DNA of 64,000 bases from JAGRMG01 sp047975215 (GCA_047975215.1 JBKEDD010000098.1:1-64000); one strand, 5' to 3'. Shown: positions 51,495 to 60,878, counted from the stretch's first letter. Program-made: numbers and translations. The notes: generated by a model from the sequence alone, not told the origin.

Positions 51495-52388
51495 ATGGAG
51501 TTGACAGCCGTGACCGATATCGCGACAGATGCCGTGACTTTGATGGAGACCTCGGACGTGACAGACACAGCGACCGCCAATTCCGCATCCGCGTCGCGCG
51601 AACGCGCCCTGCCCGACGCCCAGACCGTGACCCATGTCCAGCACTGGACCGACCGGCTGTTTTCCTTCCGGGTGACGCGGCCGCAATCGCTGCGCTTCCG
51701 GTCGGGCGAATTCGTGATGATCGGGCTTCTGGGCGACAACGGAAAGCCGTTGCTGCGCGCCTATTCCATCGCCAGCCCGGCCTGGGACGAAGAACTCGAG
51801 TTCTATTCGATCAAGGTACAGGATGGCCCGCTGACCTCGAAACTGCAGCACATCCAGCCGGGCGACCAGATCATCCTGCGCCCCAAGCCCGTGGGTACGC
51901 TGGTGCATGACGCGCTGCTGCCGGGCAAGCGCATCTGGTTCTTCGCCACCGGGACCGGGTTCGCACCCTTCGCCTCGCTCCTGCGCGAACCCGAGACCTA
52001 CGAAAATTACGACGAGGTTGTCATCACCCACACCTGCCGCGACGTGGCCGAACTGGAATATGGCCGGCTGTTGATCGAGAACCTCAAGCAGGACGAAATG
52101 ATGATCGAACTTCTGGGCCAGGAGAACCTGGACAAGATCCGCTACTATCCGACCACCACCCGCGAAGAAAGCCCCAGGATGGGACGGATCACCGATCTGC
52201 TGAAGGATGGCACGGTGTTCCGCGATCTGGGAATCGAGGGGATCGGGCCGGAAACCGACCGCGCCATGGTCTGCGGCTCGCTGGGTTTCAACGTGGATCT
52301 GAAGGACATCCTCGAAGGTTTCGGTCTGCGCGAGGGCGCCAATTCGGACCCGGCGGAATACGTGGTGGAAAAGGCGTTCGTCGGCTGA
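51495..52388 (+). CDS. fpr: Ferredoxin--NADP+ reductase
   Basis: A 297-residue flavoenzyme. The FAD motif is LLRAYSIASP (RxYS), the NADP site FFATGTGFAPFASLLREP, and the C terminus AEYVVEKAFVG matches bacterial FNRs. It likely supplies reduced ferredoxin for the upstream sulfite reductase, though a 72-base gap with AT-rich promoter-like sequence (TTGCAA..TATAAC) suggests its own promoter. The first ~45 residues, Thr/Ala/Asp rich, are an unusual extension; a later ATG at 51543 has no ribosome binding site. Confidence 0.93.
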   Translation: MELTAVTDIATDAVTLMETSDVTDTATANSASASRERALPDAQTVTHVQHWTDRLFSFRVTRPQSLRFRSGEFVMIGLLGDNGKPLLRAYSIASPAWDEELEFYSIKVQDGPLTSKLQHIQPGDQIILRPKPVGTLVHDALLPGKRIWFFATGTGFAPFASLLREPETYENYDEVVITHTCRDVAELEYGRLLIENLKQDEMMIELLGQENLDKIRYYPTTTREESPRMGRITDLLKDGTVFRDLGIEGIGPETDRAMVCGSLGFNVDLKDILEGFGLREGANSDPAEYVVEKAFVG

Positions 52389-52424
52389 CCTGGCCAAACT
52401 AGACGGATCGTCGCGGCTGGCATA

Positions 52425-52454
52425 GACTCCGGCAACCTGCCATTCGCCGGAGTC
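52425..52454 (+). promoter_or_regulatory. Hairpin that covers the Shine-Dalgarno of the cyclase-hydrolase gene
   Basis: GACTCCGG, 14 bases, CCGGAGTC: eight-base perfect stem. The right arm contains GGAG (52449-52452), the ribosome binding site of the gene starting at 52460. If transcribed as a leader, it would hide the site. Confidence 0.5.
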
Positions 52455-52459
52455 CGGTC

Positions 52460-53854
52460 ATGACGCTCCGTCTTGCGGCCATCGTTGTAATCGACATGGC
52501 CGGCTATGCCCGGCTGATGGAAGACGGCGCCGAAGACCTGCTGGCACGTCAGGGCACGCACCGTGCCGAGGTTATCGACCCCGCGCTGGCCGATCACGGC
52601 GGGCGGGTGGTCAAGACCATGGGCGACGGGCTGCTGGCAGAGTTCGCCACCGCCCGTGCCGCCATTGCATGTGTGCTTGCGATCCAGACCGGTCTGGCCG
52701 CGCGCGAAGCGCACCGGCCGCCCGACCGGCGTATCCAGTATCGCGCCGGTGTCAGCGTCGGCGACGTGATCGACCAGGCGGGCGACCTGTTCGGCGACTG
52801 CGTCAATCTTTCAGCCCGGCTTGAAACCGTATCCGAACCTGGCGGCGTCTGCGTCAGCGAAACGGCGCTGTCGATGCTGCCACCCGACGAACAGGCCGGG
52901 TTCCGCGACATGGGCAGCCAGCGCCTGAAGAACCTGTCCCGGCCGGTGCGCATCTGGCAATGGACACCACAGCCGCGACAGGAATTCGACGCATTGAACC
53001 GCGAAGCGGACCAACAGCGCATCGGTTTCTGCACCGCGACCGACGGGGTGCAACTGGCCTATGCGCGGCTGGGGCGTGGGCCGATCGTGTTCAAGGCGCC
53101 CAACTGGGTCAACCATCTCGATTATGACTGGAAAAGCCCGATATCCGGCCCCGGTTTCGCGCGCATCGCGCGGAGTTGCGAACTGGTCCGCTTCGATCAG
53201 CGCGGCAACGGCCTGTCGGACTGGGCTGCCGAGGACATTTCGGAAACGGCGATGCTGGCCGACATGGAATGCGTCGTCGCCGCGGCCGGACTCGCGCGAT
53301 TTGCCCTGTTCGGGCAATCGCAGGGCTGCGCCTTTTCGGTCCGCTATGCCGCCACCCATCCCGAAAAGGTTGCCTGCATGGTGCTGCTCGGCGGATACGG
53401 GCGCGGTGTACTCAGAAGGGGCGATCCGGCTCAGGCCGAGCTTCATACCGCCACCAACAACATGATTCGCGTCGGCTGGGGTTCGGTAAACCCGGCCTAC
53501 CGGCACATGTTCACCGAATCGATGCTGCCCGATGCCAGCCCGGCACAAAAACTCTACATGGACGAACAGCAGCGGCTGTCCACGACCCCCGAAAACGCCG
53601 CGCGGATCAATGCCATGAACGCCGAAGTGGATGTGATGGATCTGGCCGCCAGGATACGCGCCCCGACCCTGATCTGCCACGCCGAGGGCGACCGCCGCAT
53701 CCCCCTGGACGAGGGCCGCCGCCTGGCGGGCGCCATTCCGGGCGCCGAATTCGTCACGTTGCCGGGCTCCAATCACATGCTGGTCGAGGGAACCGAGGCA
53801 TTCGACGTCTTCCACGACCGAATGGACAGCTTTGTCGCCCGCCACGCCCGCTGA
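52460..53854 (+). CDS. Class III adenylate/guanylate cyclase fused to an alpha/beta hydrolase
   Basis: A 464-residue fusion. Residues 1-175 form a class III cyclase: metal Asp12 (VVIDMAGYARLM), Lys52 and Asp56 (VKTMGDGLLAEF), and LFGDCVNLSARLE with the transition-state Asn and Arg, so it looks catalytically competent. From about 190 an alpha/beta hydrolase follows with DQRGNGLSDW, nucleophile GQSQGC near residue 286, acid EGDRRIP near 411 and GSNHML near 437. The hydrolase ligand may control cyclase output, but this is inferred. It lies between fpr and infC with no partner. Confidence 0.85.
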   Translation: MTLRLAAIVVIDMAGYARLMEDGAEDLLARQGTHRAEVIDPALADHGGRVVKTMGDGLLAEFATARAAIACVLAIQTGLAAREAHRPPDRRIQYRAGVSVGDVIDQAGDLFGDCVNLSARLETVSEPGGVCVSETALSMLPPDEQAGFRDMGSQRLKNLSRPVRIWQWTPQPRQEFDALNREADQQRIGFCTATDGVQLAYARLGRGPIVFKAPNWVNHLDYDWKSPISGPGFARIARSCELVRFDQRGNGLSDWAAEDISETAMLADMECVVAAAGLARFALFGQSQGCAFSVRYAATHPEKVACMVLLGGYGRGVLRRGDPAQAELHTATNNMIRVGWGSVNPAYRHMFTESMLPDASPAQKLYMDEQQRLSTTPENAARINAMNAEVDVMDLAARIRAPTLICHAEGDRRIPLDEGRRLAGAIPGAEFVTLPGSNHMLVEGTEAFDVFHDRMDSFVARHAR

Positions 53855-53998
53855 AGGGTCCGTGTGGCAGTGACGGCACGATTTAGCCCGTCAGGCAGTC
53901 TGTTTTGTCCGATCCGGACACCGATCCCGCTTGAAACGCCGCGCCGCGCGGTCTACCTTCCGGCCTCGAAATTCTGCCATGACCAAAGGAATAATCTC

Positions 53999-54547
53999 AT
54001 AGCCCGCAGACCTCACAACGCGCCGCCGACCCGAGACACCGGCCCGCGCGTCAACGACAAGATCCGCAGCCCCGAAATCCGTCTGATCGGCGCCGAAGGC
54101 GAAAACATCGGGGTCGTTTCACCTGCCCGGGCCATGGCGCTGGCCGAAGAGGCCGGGCTCGATCTGGTCGAGATCTCGCCCAATGCCGCGCCGCCGGTCT
54201 GCAAGATCATGGATTTCGGCAAGTTCAAGTACGAAACCCAGAAGCGCGAGGCCGAGGCGCGCAAGAAGCAGAAGATCATCGATGTGAAGGAGGTCAAGTT
54301 CCGCCCCAACACCGATACCCACGATTACGACGTGAAGATGCGAAACGTCTTCAAGTTCCTCGAAAGCGGCGACAAGGTAAAGGTCACGCTGCGGTTTCGC
54401 GGCCGCGAGATGGCCCACCAGAACCTCGGGCGCGAGCTGCTCGAGCGTGTCGCCGAGGATGTCAAGGCGATCGGCCGGATCGAAAACATGCCGAAGATGG
54501 AAGGCCGCCAGATGATCATGATGATCGGTCCGCTGCCAACCAAGTAG
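53999..54547 (+). CDS. infC: Translation initiation factor IF-3 with AUA start
   Basis: A 182-residue IF-3: N domain PRVNDKIRSPEIRLIGAEGENIGV, linker, C domain DYDVKMRNVFKFLESGDKVKVTLRFRGREMAH. The alphaproteobacterial N terminus IARRPHNAPPTRDTGPRVN begins at ATA (53999-54001), eight bases after AAAGGA. There is no in-frame ATG, GTG or TTG near; the first is a GTG 45 codons upstream just after the previous gene, with a poor-looking extension. Non-canonical starts (AUU in E. coli) are the known basis of infC autoregulation. Confidence 0.93.
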   Translation: MARRPHNAPPTRDTGPRVNDKIRSPEIRLIGAEGENIGVVSPARAMALAEEAGLDLVEISPNAAPPVCKIMDFGKFKYETQKREAEARKKQKIIDVKEVKFRPNTDTHDYDVKMRNVFKFLESGDKVKVTLRFRGREMAHQNLGRELLERVAEDVKAIGRIENMPKMEGRQMIMMIGPLPTK

Positions 54548-54626
54548 GCATTGCCCGCACCAGTACCGGCCCGGTAGCGGAAGCCGTCATTGCCGCCCCG
54601 CGCGGCGGTCGCCCGTCAGGGTTAGG

Positions 54627-54657
54627 CCCGCGCGGGGCAGCGTCTGCCCCGCGCGGG
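54627..54657. terminator. Very strong bidirectional hairpin between infC and the cox operon
   Basis: CCCGCGCGGGGCAG-cgt-CTGCCCCGCGCGGG, a 14-base perfect stem with a three-base loop, between converging genes. The tail GTCGGCCCCGGGGGAAAATG recalls the dispersed repeat. It likely ends transcription from either side, though there is no T run. Confidence 0.65.
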
Positions 54658-54683
54658 TCGGCCCCGGGGGAAAATGATGCCGG

Positions 54684-55469
54684 TCAGGCCGCGGCCACGG
54701 CCCTTCGGGTCAGAACCTCTACCAGATGCGCCCGGTAGGCTTTCGATCCATGCAGATCGGCGATCATGCCGTCAGAGGGCAGGCTCAGCCCGTCGATGGC
54801 ACCTGCCGAGAAATCGGCTGCCAGCGCCGCCTCGGCCTCGCTCCAGCGAAAGACGCCCTCTTCCGAGGCACCGGTTACGGCGACACGCACACCATCGCCG
54901 GTGCGCGCCACGAACACGCCCACCAGCGCAAAGCGCGAGGCCGGCTGCTCGAACTTCTGATAGTTGGCGGCCTGCGGGACCGGGAACCTTACGGCGGTGA
55001 TGATCTCGCCCTCATCCAGCGCGGTGGCGAACATGCCCTGAAAGAAGTCGTCGGCGGCAATCTCGCGGGCATTGGTCACGATGGTGGCGCCGCTGCCCAG
55101 CGCCGCCGCCGGATAGCAGGCCGACGGGTCGTTGTTGGCCAGCGAACCGCCGATTGTGCCACGGTTGCGCACCGCCGGATCGCCGATATTGCCCGCCAGC
55201 GCCGCCAGCGCCGGATAGGCGCCCGCCGCCTCGCTCGCCACCGTGGCATGGCTCGTGCCCCCGCCGATGGTAAGAACACCGCCCTCGGCCTTGACGCCCT
55301 TCATTCCGGCGATGCCGCCAAGGCTGACCAGCCTGGAAGGCTGCGCCAGTCGCTGTTTCAGCGTCGGAATCAATGTCTGCCCGCCACCAAGCGCCTGTGC
55401 CTCGTCTTCGCCCAGCGCGGCCACGGCCTCGTCGATGCTGGACGGCTTCACGAACTCGAAATTGTACAT
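54684..55469 (-). CDS. Molybdenum hydroxylase FAD-binding (medium) subunit, CoxM-like
   Basis: A 261-residue FAD subunit. NFEFVKPSSIDEAVAALGEDEAQALGGGQTLIP and TIGGSLANNDPSACYPAAALGSGATI carry the two FAD-binding Gly-rich turns (AGGQTL-like, TIGG) of CoxM/XdhB-type flavoproteins. It passes electrons from the small subunit to an acceptor. The ATG at 55469 follows GGAGAGACGAG. It is third in the S-L-M operon, 98 bases after the large subunit, with a hairpin repeat between them. Confidence 0.9.
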   Translation of the reverse strand: MYNFEFVKPSSIDEAVAALGEDEAQALGGGQTLIPTLKQRLAQPSRLVSLGGIAGMKGVKAEGGVLTIGGGTSHATVASEAAGAYPALAALAGNIGDPAVRNRGTIGGSLANNDPSACYPAAALGSGATIVTNAREIAADDFFQGMFATALDEGEIITAVRFPVPQAANYQKFEQPASRFALVGVFVARTGDGVRVAVTGASEEGVFRWSEAEAALAADFSAGAIDGLSLPSDGMIADLHGSKAYRAHLVEVLTRRAVAAA

Positions 55470-55509
55470 CTCGTCTCTCCTTCCGCAGGATGAGCAAAAC
55501 CCTTTTCCT

Positions 55510-55560
55510 GCTTCATCTTGCAAAAAACTCCGGGGGGTGCGGGGGGCTGGCCCCCCGCCC
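55510..55560 (-). repeat. Dispersed hairpin repeat, copy D
   Basis: GCGGGGGGC-tg-GCCCCCCGC (55539-55558), preceded on the plus strand by CTTCATCTTGCAAAAAACTC. Read on the minus strand: hairpin, CACCCCCCGGAG, a T run, GCAAGATGAAG, the same plan as copy A. It fills the coxL-coxM gap. Confidence 0.65.
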
Positions 55561-55567
55561 TGCCGGC

Positions 55568-57931
55568 TCACCCCTGCATCGCCGCCCAGACCCGCGAGGG
55601 CGACAGTGGCATGTCAATATGGGTGACCTTGCTGCCCCCCGATTGCAGCGCGTCGATCACCGCGTTCACCACCGCCGGCGGCGAACCGATGGCACCGGCC
55701 TCGCCGCAGCCCTTTACCCCCAACGGATTGTGGGTGCAGGGCGTGCAACTGGAATGGTCGACCTTGTAGAACAGCACATCGTCGGCGCGCGGCATCGCGT
55801 AATCCATGTAGGACGCGCTCAGAAGCTGGCCGTCCTCGTCATAGGCGCAGGCTTCAAGCAGCGCCTGCCCGATGCCCTGGCCGATGCCACCATGAACCTG
55901 GCCGTCCACGACCATGGGGTTGATGACATTGCCGAAATCGTCGGCCGCGCAGAACCGCTCGATCGTGACCTTGCCGGTATCGGGATCGACCTCGACCTCG
56001 CAGGCATAGGCGCCCGCGGGATAGGTGAAGTTCGACGGATCGTAGAAGGCGGTTTCCTCAAGCCCCGGCTCCAGATCCTCCAGCGGGTAGTTGTGCGGCA
56101 CATAGGCGGCCAGGCAGACATCGCCCCAGGCAAGCGACTTGTCGGTGCCGGTCACCGAGAACGCCCCGTCCTTCAACTCGATATCGGCATCCGATGCCTC
56201 CATCAGATGCGCGGCTATCTTCTTTGCCTTGGCGATGATCTTCTCGGTCGCCCGCACCATCGCGCTGCCGCCCACGGCAAGGCTGCGCGATCCGTAGGTG
56301 CCCATGCCCATGGGCACCTTGGACGTGTCGCCATGCACGATCTCGACCATGCCCGCATCAATCCCGATCATCTCGGCGATCACCTGGGGAAAGGTGGTCT
56401 CGTGGCCCTGGCCGTGGCTGTGGCTGCCGGTCATCACCACCAGCCCGCCCGTGGCGTTGACGCGAACCGTGGCGCTTTCGTAAAGCCCGGCACGCGCGCC
56501 AAGCTGACCCACCAGCGAGGACGGCGCGATGCCGCATGCCTCGATATAGCAGTTGATACCGAGCCCGCGCAGCCTGCCGTTCTTCTCGCTTTCCGCGCGG
56601 CGCGCGGCGAAGCCGCCAAAATCGGCGATCTTCTCAAGCGTGTCCATGGTGGCGTTGTAATCGCCGGTATCGTATTCGACCGCCACCGGCGTCGCATAGG
56701 GAAACTCGGTGATGAAGTTCTGCCGGCGCAACGCGATGGGATCGACCCCCAGTTCGCGCGCCGCCTTGTCGATCACCCGTTCAAGCTGATAGGTCGCCTC
56801 GGGCCGCCCGGCCCCGCGATAGGCATCCACCGGCACGGTGTTGGTGAACACCGCCTTGACGTTCACATAGATGTTCGGGGTCTTGTAGCAGCCCGCCATC
56901 AGCGTGCCGTGCAGATATGTCGGCACCGACGGCGCGAAGGTCGACAGATACGCCCCCATGTTTGCCAGGGTTTCGGTGCGGATGGCGGTGAAATTGTTGT
57001 CGCCGTCCAGTGCCAGTTCGATCCTGGTCACATGGTCGCGCCCATGTGCGTCCGACATGAACGCCTCGGAGCGGGTCGCCGTCCACTTGACGGGCCGGTT
57101 GATCGCCTTGGCGGCGAAGGTGCAGAACGCCTCTTCGGCATAGTGGAAGATCTTCGATCCGAACCCGCCGCCGACATCGGGCGAAACCACGCGCAGCTTG
57201 TGTTCGGGAATGCCCAGCACGAACGCCCCCATCAGCAGCCGGATCACATGCGGGTTCTGGCTGGTGGTGAATAGCGTCGATTCGCCGCTGGCGCGGTCGA
57301 AATCGCCGATCGCGACGCGCGGTTCCATCGGATTGGCAACCAACCGGTTGTTGACCAGTTCCAGCGTCGTCACATGCGCCGCGGACCTGATCGCCTGATC
57401 CACGGCATCCTTGTTGTCCTCGACAAAGCCCCAGTCGTAGCAGAGGTTCGAGGTCAGGTCGTCATGCACCTTGGGCGAACCGTCCTGCAGCGCGGCCCGC
57501 ATGTCCACGACCGCCGGCAGATCCTCGATATCGACCTCGATCGCCTCGGCGGCGTCGCGCGCCTGTTCCAGCGTCTCGGCCACCACCGCGGCGATGGGGT
57601 CGCCGACATGGCGCACCTTGCCATGGGCCAGCACCGGATGGCGTGGCTCCTGCATCGGGTTGCCGTGCCGGTCCGTCACCTGCCAGCCGCAGGGAATGCC
57701 GCCCACCTGTTCGAAATCGGCGCCGGTAAAGATGCGCACGACGCCCGGCATCGCCTCGGCGGCGGCGGTGTCGATGCCGTTTATCCTGCCATGTGCCAGA
57801 TCCGAGCGCAGAAAATGCACATGGGCCTGGCCGTGCAGATTGATGTCGTCGGTATAATTTCCGGTCCCGGTCAGGAACCGCACGTCCTCGCGCCGCTTGT
57901 CGCTTGCGCCGATGCCACTGTCTTTGGGCAT
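55568..57931 (-). CDS. Molybdenum hydroxylase large subunit, form II CoxL-like
   Basis: A 787-residue molybdopterin cytosine dinucleotide-binding subunit. RREDVRFLTGTGNYTDDI at the N terminus, VSPDVGGGFGSK, and the active-site loop AYRGAGRPE (encoded near 56802-56827, residues about 370). AYRGAGR is the form II signature; form I CO dehydrogenase has AYRCSFR with the copper-binding Cys, absent here. So it may oxidise CO poorly or act on another substrate such as an aldehyde or heterocycle. GGGAGGA precedes the ATG. Confidence 0.92.
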   Translation of the reverse strand: MPKDSGIGASDKRREDVRFLTGTGNYTDDINLHGQAHVHFLRSDLAHGRINGIDTAAAEAMPGVVRIFTGADFEQVGGIPCGWQVTDRHGNPMQEPRHPVLAHGKVRHVGDPIAAVVAETLEQARDAAEAIEVDIEDLPAVVDMRAALQDGSPKVHDDLTSNLCYDWGFVEDNKDAVDQAIRSAAHVTTLELVNNRLVANPMEPRVAIGDFDRASGESTLFTTSQNPHVIRLLMGAFVLGIPEHKLRVVSPDVGGGFGSKIFHYAEEAFCTFAAKAINRPVKWTATRSEAFMSDAHGRDHVTRIELALDGDNNFTAIRTETLANMGAYLSTFAPSVPTYLHGTLMAGCYKTPNIYVNVKAVFTNTVPVDAYRGAGRPEATYQLERVIDKAARELGVDPIALRRQNFITEFPYATPVAVEYDTGDYNATMDTLEKIADFGGFAARRAESEKNGRLRGLGINCYIEACGIAPSSLVGQLGARAGLYESATVRVNATGGLVVMTGSHSHGQGHETTFPQVIAEMIGIDAGMVEIVHGDTSKVPMGMGTYGSRSLAVGGSAMVRATEKIIAKAKKIAAHLMEASDADIELKDGAFSVTGTDKSLAWGDVCLAAYVPHNYPLEDLEPGLEETAFYDPSNFTYPAGAYACEVEVDPDTGKVTIERFCAADDFGNVINPMVVDGQVHGGIGQGIGQALLEACAYDEDGQLLSASYMDYAMPRADDVLFYKVDHSSCTPCTHNPLGVKGCGEAGAIGSPPAVVNAVIDALQSGGSKVTHIDMPLSPSRVWAAMQG

Positions 57932-57949
57932 GTCTCAAATCCTCCCTGG

Positions 57950-58006
57950 GGGTATGCCGGGAATACCCGGCCCGCGATTGCCGTATGGCGGGGTTCGGCC
58001 CGCCAT
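57950..58006 (-). other. Two hairpins between the small and large subunit genes
   Basis: GGGTAT-gccggga-ATACCC (57950-57968) and ATGGCGGG-gttcgg-CCCGCCAT (57985-58006) lie in the 89-base gap. In an operon message such stems can protect segments from decay or adjust subunit ratio. Confidence 0.5.
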
Positions 58007-58020
58007 CCGCCGCTTGCCTA

Positions 58021-58506
<486 letters not shown>

Positions 58507-58644
58507 GAGTTCCTCCCCTTCATTCAGTCATCAGGCCGAGTTTAACCACGTCAATGCACGGTTGAGAACAGATATTTTGACTATCCTCGACTTGCGTCCA
58601 CCGGCGGCGGCGCCGGATCGGCGCCGATCCCTTCGCCGCATGTC

Positions 58645-59670
58645 TCAGCCGCCGGGCCGGCCGGCGCGCGGCTGCGGACGGGTCGGAATTTCCTTCAGCA
58701 ACCCGCCCACCCCCATCGCGGCGATCTCATCCGATGAAGGGGCGATACCGCAGATCACCCGCTCTAGCACCCAGTCCACCCCGCTCAGCGCCGGGGATCT
58801 GGCGCTGCCGGGCAGACCGATCACCGCGCGCCCCGCAAGATCGCCGAGAAACAGCAGGTTGCCCGGATCCACCGGCATGCCGAATCGCGCCACCGCACCA
58901 CCCGCCCGCCGCAGCGCCTCGGGGGCGATGTCGGCCGGATCGGAGGTGGCCGACCCGGTCAACACCAGAATCAGCGCCTCGCGCCGTGCCGCGATTGCAG
59001 CGGCCAGCGGTTCGGTCCGGTGTTCCACGGTCTGCCGGGGCGCCAGGGCGACCCCGAGCCGATCAAGCCGGGCCTGCATCATGCGCCAGCCCTTGTCGTT
59101 GCCCTTGTCACCGCCCGGCCTGCTGCGCTCGCTCCCGACCAGCGTCTCGATCAGGACGGCATCGCGCAGCACCGGGCGCACCAGCGACACCGCGCCGCCG
59201 GCATGCGCGGCCGCGGCACTCACGCTGACACCCGGCACACCATAGGCGATGATCTTGACCGTCGCGACCATGCCGCCCGGCTCCATCCGCTGCCAGCGCG
59301 GAACGGTGGCCAGCGTAATCATCGGATGCACCCGGTTCACGGCATCGACCCGTTGTGCATTGATCCGGGCAACGCCGGGGCCCTCGGCGATCAGGTTGAC
59401 ACGCCCTGTGAACGGTTCGCTCAGACGCAGCCCGGCGCGGGCCGGATCGGGCACCAGTGCCGCCGCCAGCCGCGCGGCGGCGGCGTTTTCGTGCAGATCG
59501 CCGTCTTCCAGCCGCGCCACGGCGATGCGCGTCCAGCCCGCGGCCTTCAGCGCCGCCAGTTCACCCGCGCCCAGCACCATCCCCTTGCGCAACCGCCCGC
59601 CCGGCAGCGGCACGGAATGCGCCAGGATGTGACCCGCCGCCCGATCAACCGGCACCTGGCCGAATTTCAT
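58645..59670 (-). CDS. Molybdopterin-binding (MoCF domain) protein
   Basis: A 341-residue protein. An N-terminal FGQVPVDRAAGHILAHSVPLPGGRLRKGMVL resembles the opening of MoeA-like proteins, and the C-terminal half has a molybdopterin-binding fold with LVLTGSATSDPADIAPEAL and GRAVIGLPGSARSPALSG. Genes of this kind sit with cox/xdh operons and help make or insert the molybdenum cofactor. The start overlaps the XdhC gene by ATGA. Confidence 0.85.
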   Translation of the reverse strand: MKFGQVPVDRAAGHILAHSVPLPGGRLRKGMVLGAGELAALKAAGWTRIAVARLEDGDLHENAAAARLAAALVPDPARAGLRLSEPFTGRVNLIAEGPGVARINAQRVDAVNRVHPMITLATVPRWQRMEPGGMVATVKIIAYGVPGVSVSAAAAHAGGAVSLVRPVLRDAVLIETLVGSERSRPGGDKGNDKGWRMMQARLDRLGVALAPRQTVEHRTEPLAAAIAARREALILVLTGSATSDPADIAPEALRRAGGAVARFGMPVDPGNLLFLGDLAGRAVIGLPGSARSPALSGVDWVLERVICGIAPSSDEIAAMGVGGLLKEIPTRPQPRAGRPGG

Positions 59671-60632
59671 CCCAGCCTCAGGACCGCTGTCATCTGGGCC
59701 AGGATCGAAACCGCGATCTCGGCCGGGCCGGCGGCACCGATGTCAAGGCCGATGGGGGCGTGAATGCGGCCAATCTCGGCCTCGGAAAAGCCGCGCTGGC
59801 TCAGCCGGGCGACCCGCTTGGCATGTGTGCGGGTCGAGCCGAGCGCGCCGATATAGAAACACTCCGCGCGCAGCCCCGCTTCCAGCGCCGGATCGTCCAG
59901 CTTGGGATCATGGGTCAGCAGCACCAGCGCGGTGCGCGCGTCCAGCCCCAGCCGCGCCACCGCCTCGTCGGGCCAGTCGTGCAGGATGGTCTCGCCGGGG
60001 AATCGCGCTTCCGAGGCGAAGGCCTCGCGCGGATCGATGATCGCCGGATCATAGCCCGCGATGCGCGCCATCGGCACCAGCGCCTGTGCGATGTGCACCG
60101 CGCCGACCACGATCAGCCGCAGCGGCGGGTTGTGCACCGCCACGAAGGTTTCGCCGTCCGCTTCAAAGCCCGATCGGTCCTTGCGCAACCGTTCGGGATA
60201 AGCGTCATGCAACAGCCGCCGCGTGCCATCGGCCAGGCACACCTCGTAGACCACCGGCCTGCGCGCGGCGCGGGCGGCGACCAGTTCTTCCAGCAGATCC
60301 TCGGGCATGGCGGCACCGACGGGTTCGATCAGCACCCGGATTGTGCCGCCGCAAGCCAGGCCGACGGCAAAGGCGTCTTCGTCGCTGACCCCGAATTCAA
60401 GCAGCCTGTGTTCGCCGGTCTCGATCGCCTCGGCCGCCTCGACGATCACCGCACCCTCGACGCAACCGCCTGAAACCGAACCCTCGATCCGGCCGTCGCC
60501 GCCGATCGCCAGTTGCGCGCCGACCCGGCGCGGGGCGCTGCCCCAGGTCTGAACCACGGTGGCCAGCGCCGCACCGATACCTTGTCGGTACCAGGCCAGC
60601 GCGGTCTCCGGGCTGTTGTCGAAGCGATCCAT
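59667..60632 (-). CDS. XdhC/CoxI family maturation factor
   Basis: A 321-residue XdhC-type protein. The N-terminal XdhC_CoxI domain has LATVVQTWGSAPRRVGAQLAI and GSVSGGCVEGAV with its Cys; the C-terminal XdhC_C domain is Rossmann-like (LIVVGAVHIAQALV, YIGALGSTRTHAKR). XdhC binds molybdenum cofactor, aids sulfuration and hands it to the hydroxylase. GGGAGAACCGAC precedes the ATG at 60632. It heads the accessory pair on the same strand as coxS-L-M. Confidence 0.93.
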   Translation of the reverse strand: MDRFDNSPETALAWYRQGIGAALATVVQTWGSAPRRVGAQLAIGGDGRIEGSVSGGCVEGAVIVEAAEAIETGEHRLLEFGVSDEDAFAVGLACGGTIRVLIEPVGAAMPEDLLEELVAARAARRPVVYEVCLADGTRRLLHDAYPERLRKDRSGFEADGETFVAVHNPPLRLIVVGAVHIAQALVPMARIAGYDPAIIDPREAFASEARFPGETILHDWPDEAVARLGLDARTALVLLTHDPKLDDPALEAGLRAECFYIGALGSTRTHAKRVARLSQRGFSEAEIGRIHAPIGLDIGAAGPAEIAVSILAQMTAVLRLG

Positions 60633-60717
60633 GTCGGTTCTCCCGTCGGGCGGAATTTCGGGCAGTATATTCACGCGCGCCGTGGTGTCTGCCCCAAATT
60701 GATACCGCCCGAACACA

Positions 60718-60757
60718 AAGAGCGGCCCGGGAGGAACACAATGTCCGGGCCGCTCTT
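60718..60757. other. Long hairpin in the 496-base non-coding gap
   Basis: AAGAGCGGCCCGG (60718-60730), 14 bases, CCGGGCCGCTCTT (60745-60757): 13-base perfect stem. On the minus strand it is followed by TGTGTTC; on the plus strand by GCC, so it is not a classic terminator. The loop contains GGAGG and the right arm begins at a possible ATG. The remainder of the gap (to 61128) shows no other clear gene. Confidence 0.6.
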
Positions 60758-60878
60758 GCCAGCCCGCGCCAGCGGACCGATATGGGGGATTGGGAGGCCC
60801 CTCATGTCCGTGGCGGTACGTCTGTCGGGTCCGGGGTCGCCGGCCCGGACCAAGGGAGTCCCGTCCGGACAAAGGTGA
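60741..60878 (+). CDS. Possible 45-residue small ORF
   Basis: ATG at 60741 preceded by GGGAGG eight bases upstream, a strong ribosome binding site located in the loop of the hairpin above. It encodes MSGPLLPARASGPIWGIG.., with no recognisable domain, stopping at 60878. Its start lies within the stem-loop, so translation would depend on RNA folding. It may be a leader peptide or chance. Confidence 0.3.
   Translation: MSGPLLPARASGPIWGIGRPLMSVAVRLSGPGSPARTKGVPSGQR

Noticed and set aside
53864..53998. GTG-initiated 45-residue N-terminal extension of IF-3
   Set aside because: It lies immediately after the previous gene, lacks a ribosome binding site and resembles no IF-3; the ATA start fits the family N terminus.
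55373..57274. A 633-codon open frame antisense to the CoxL-like gene
   Set aside because: The minus strand encodes a full molybdenum hydroxylase subunit; the antisense protein is His/Arg/Gly-rich shadow sequence.
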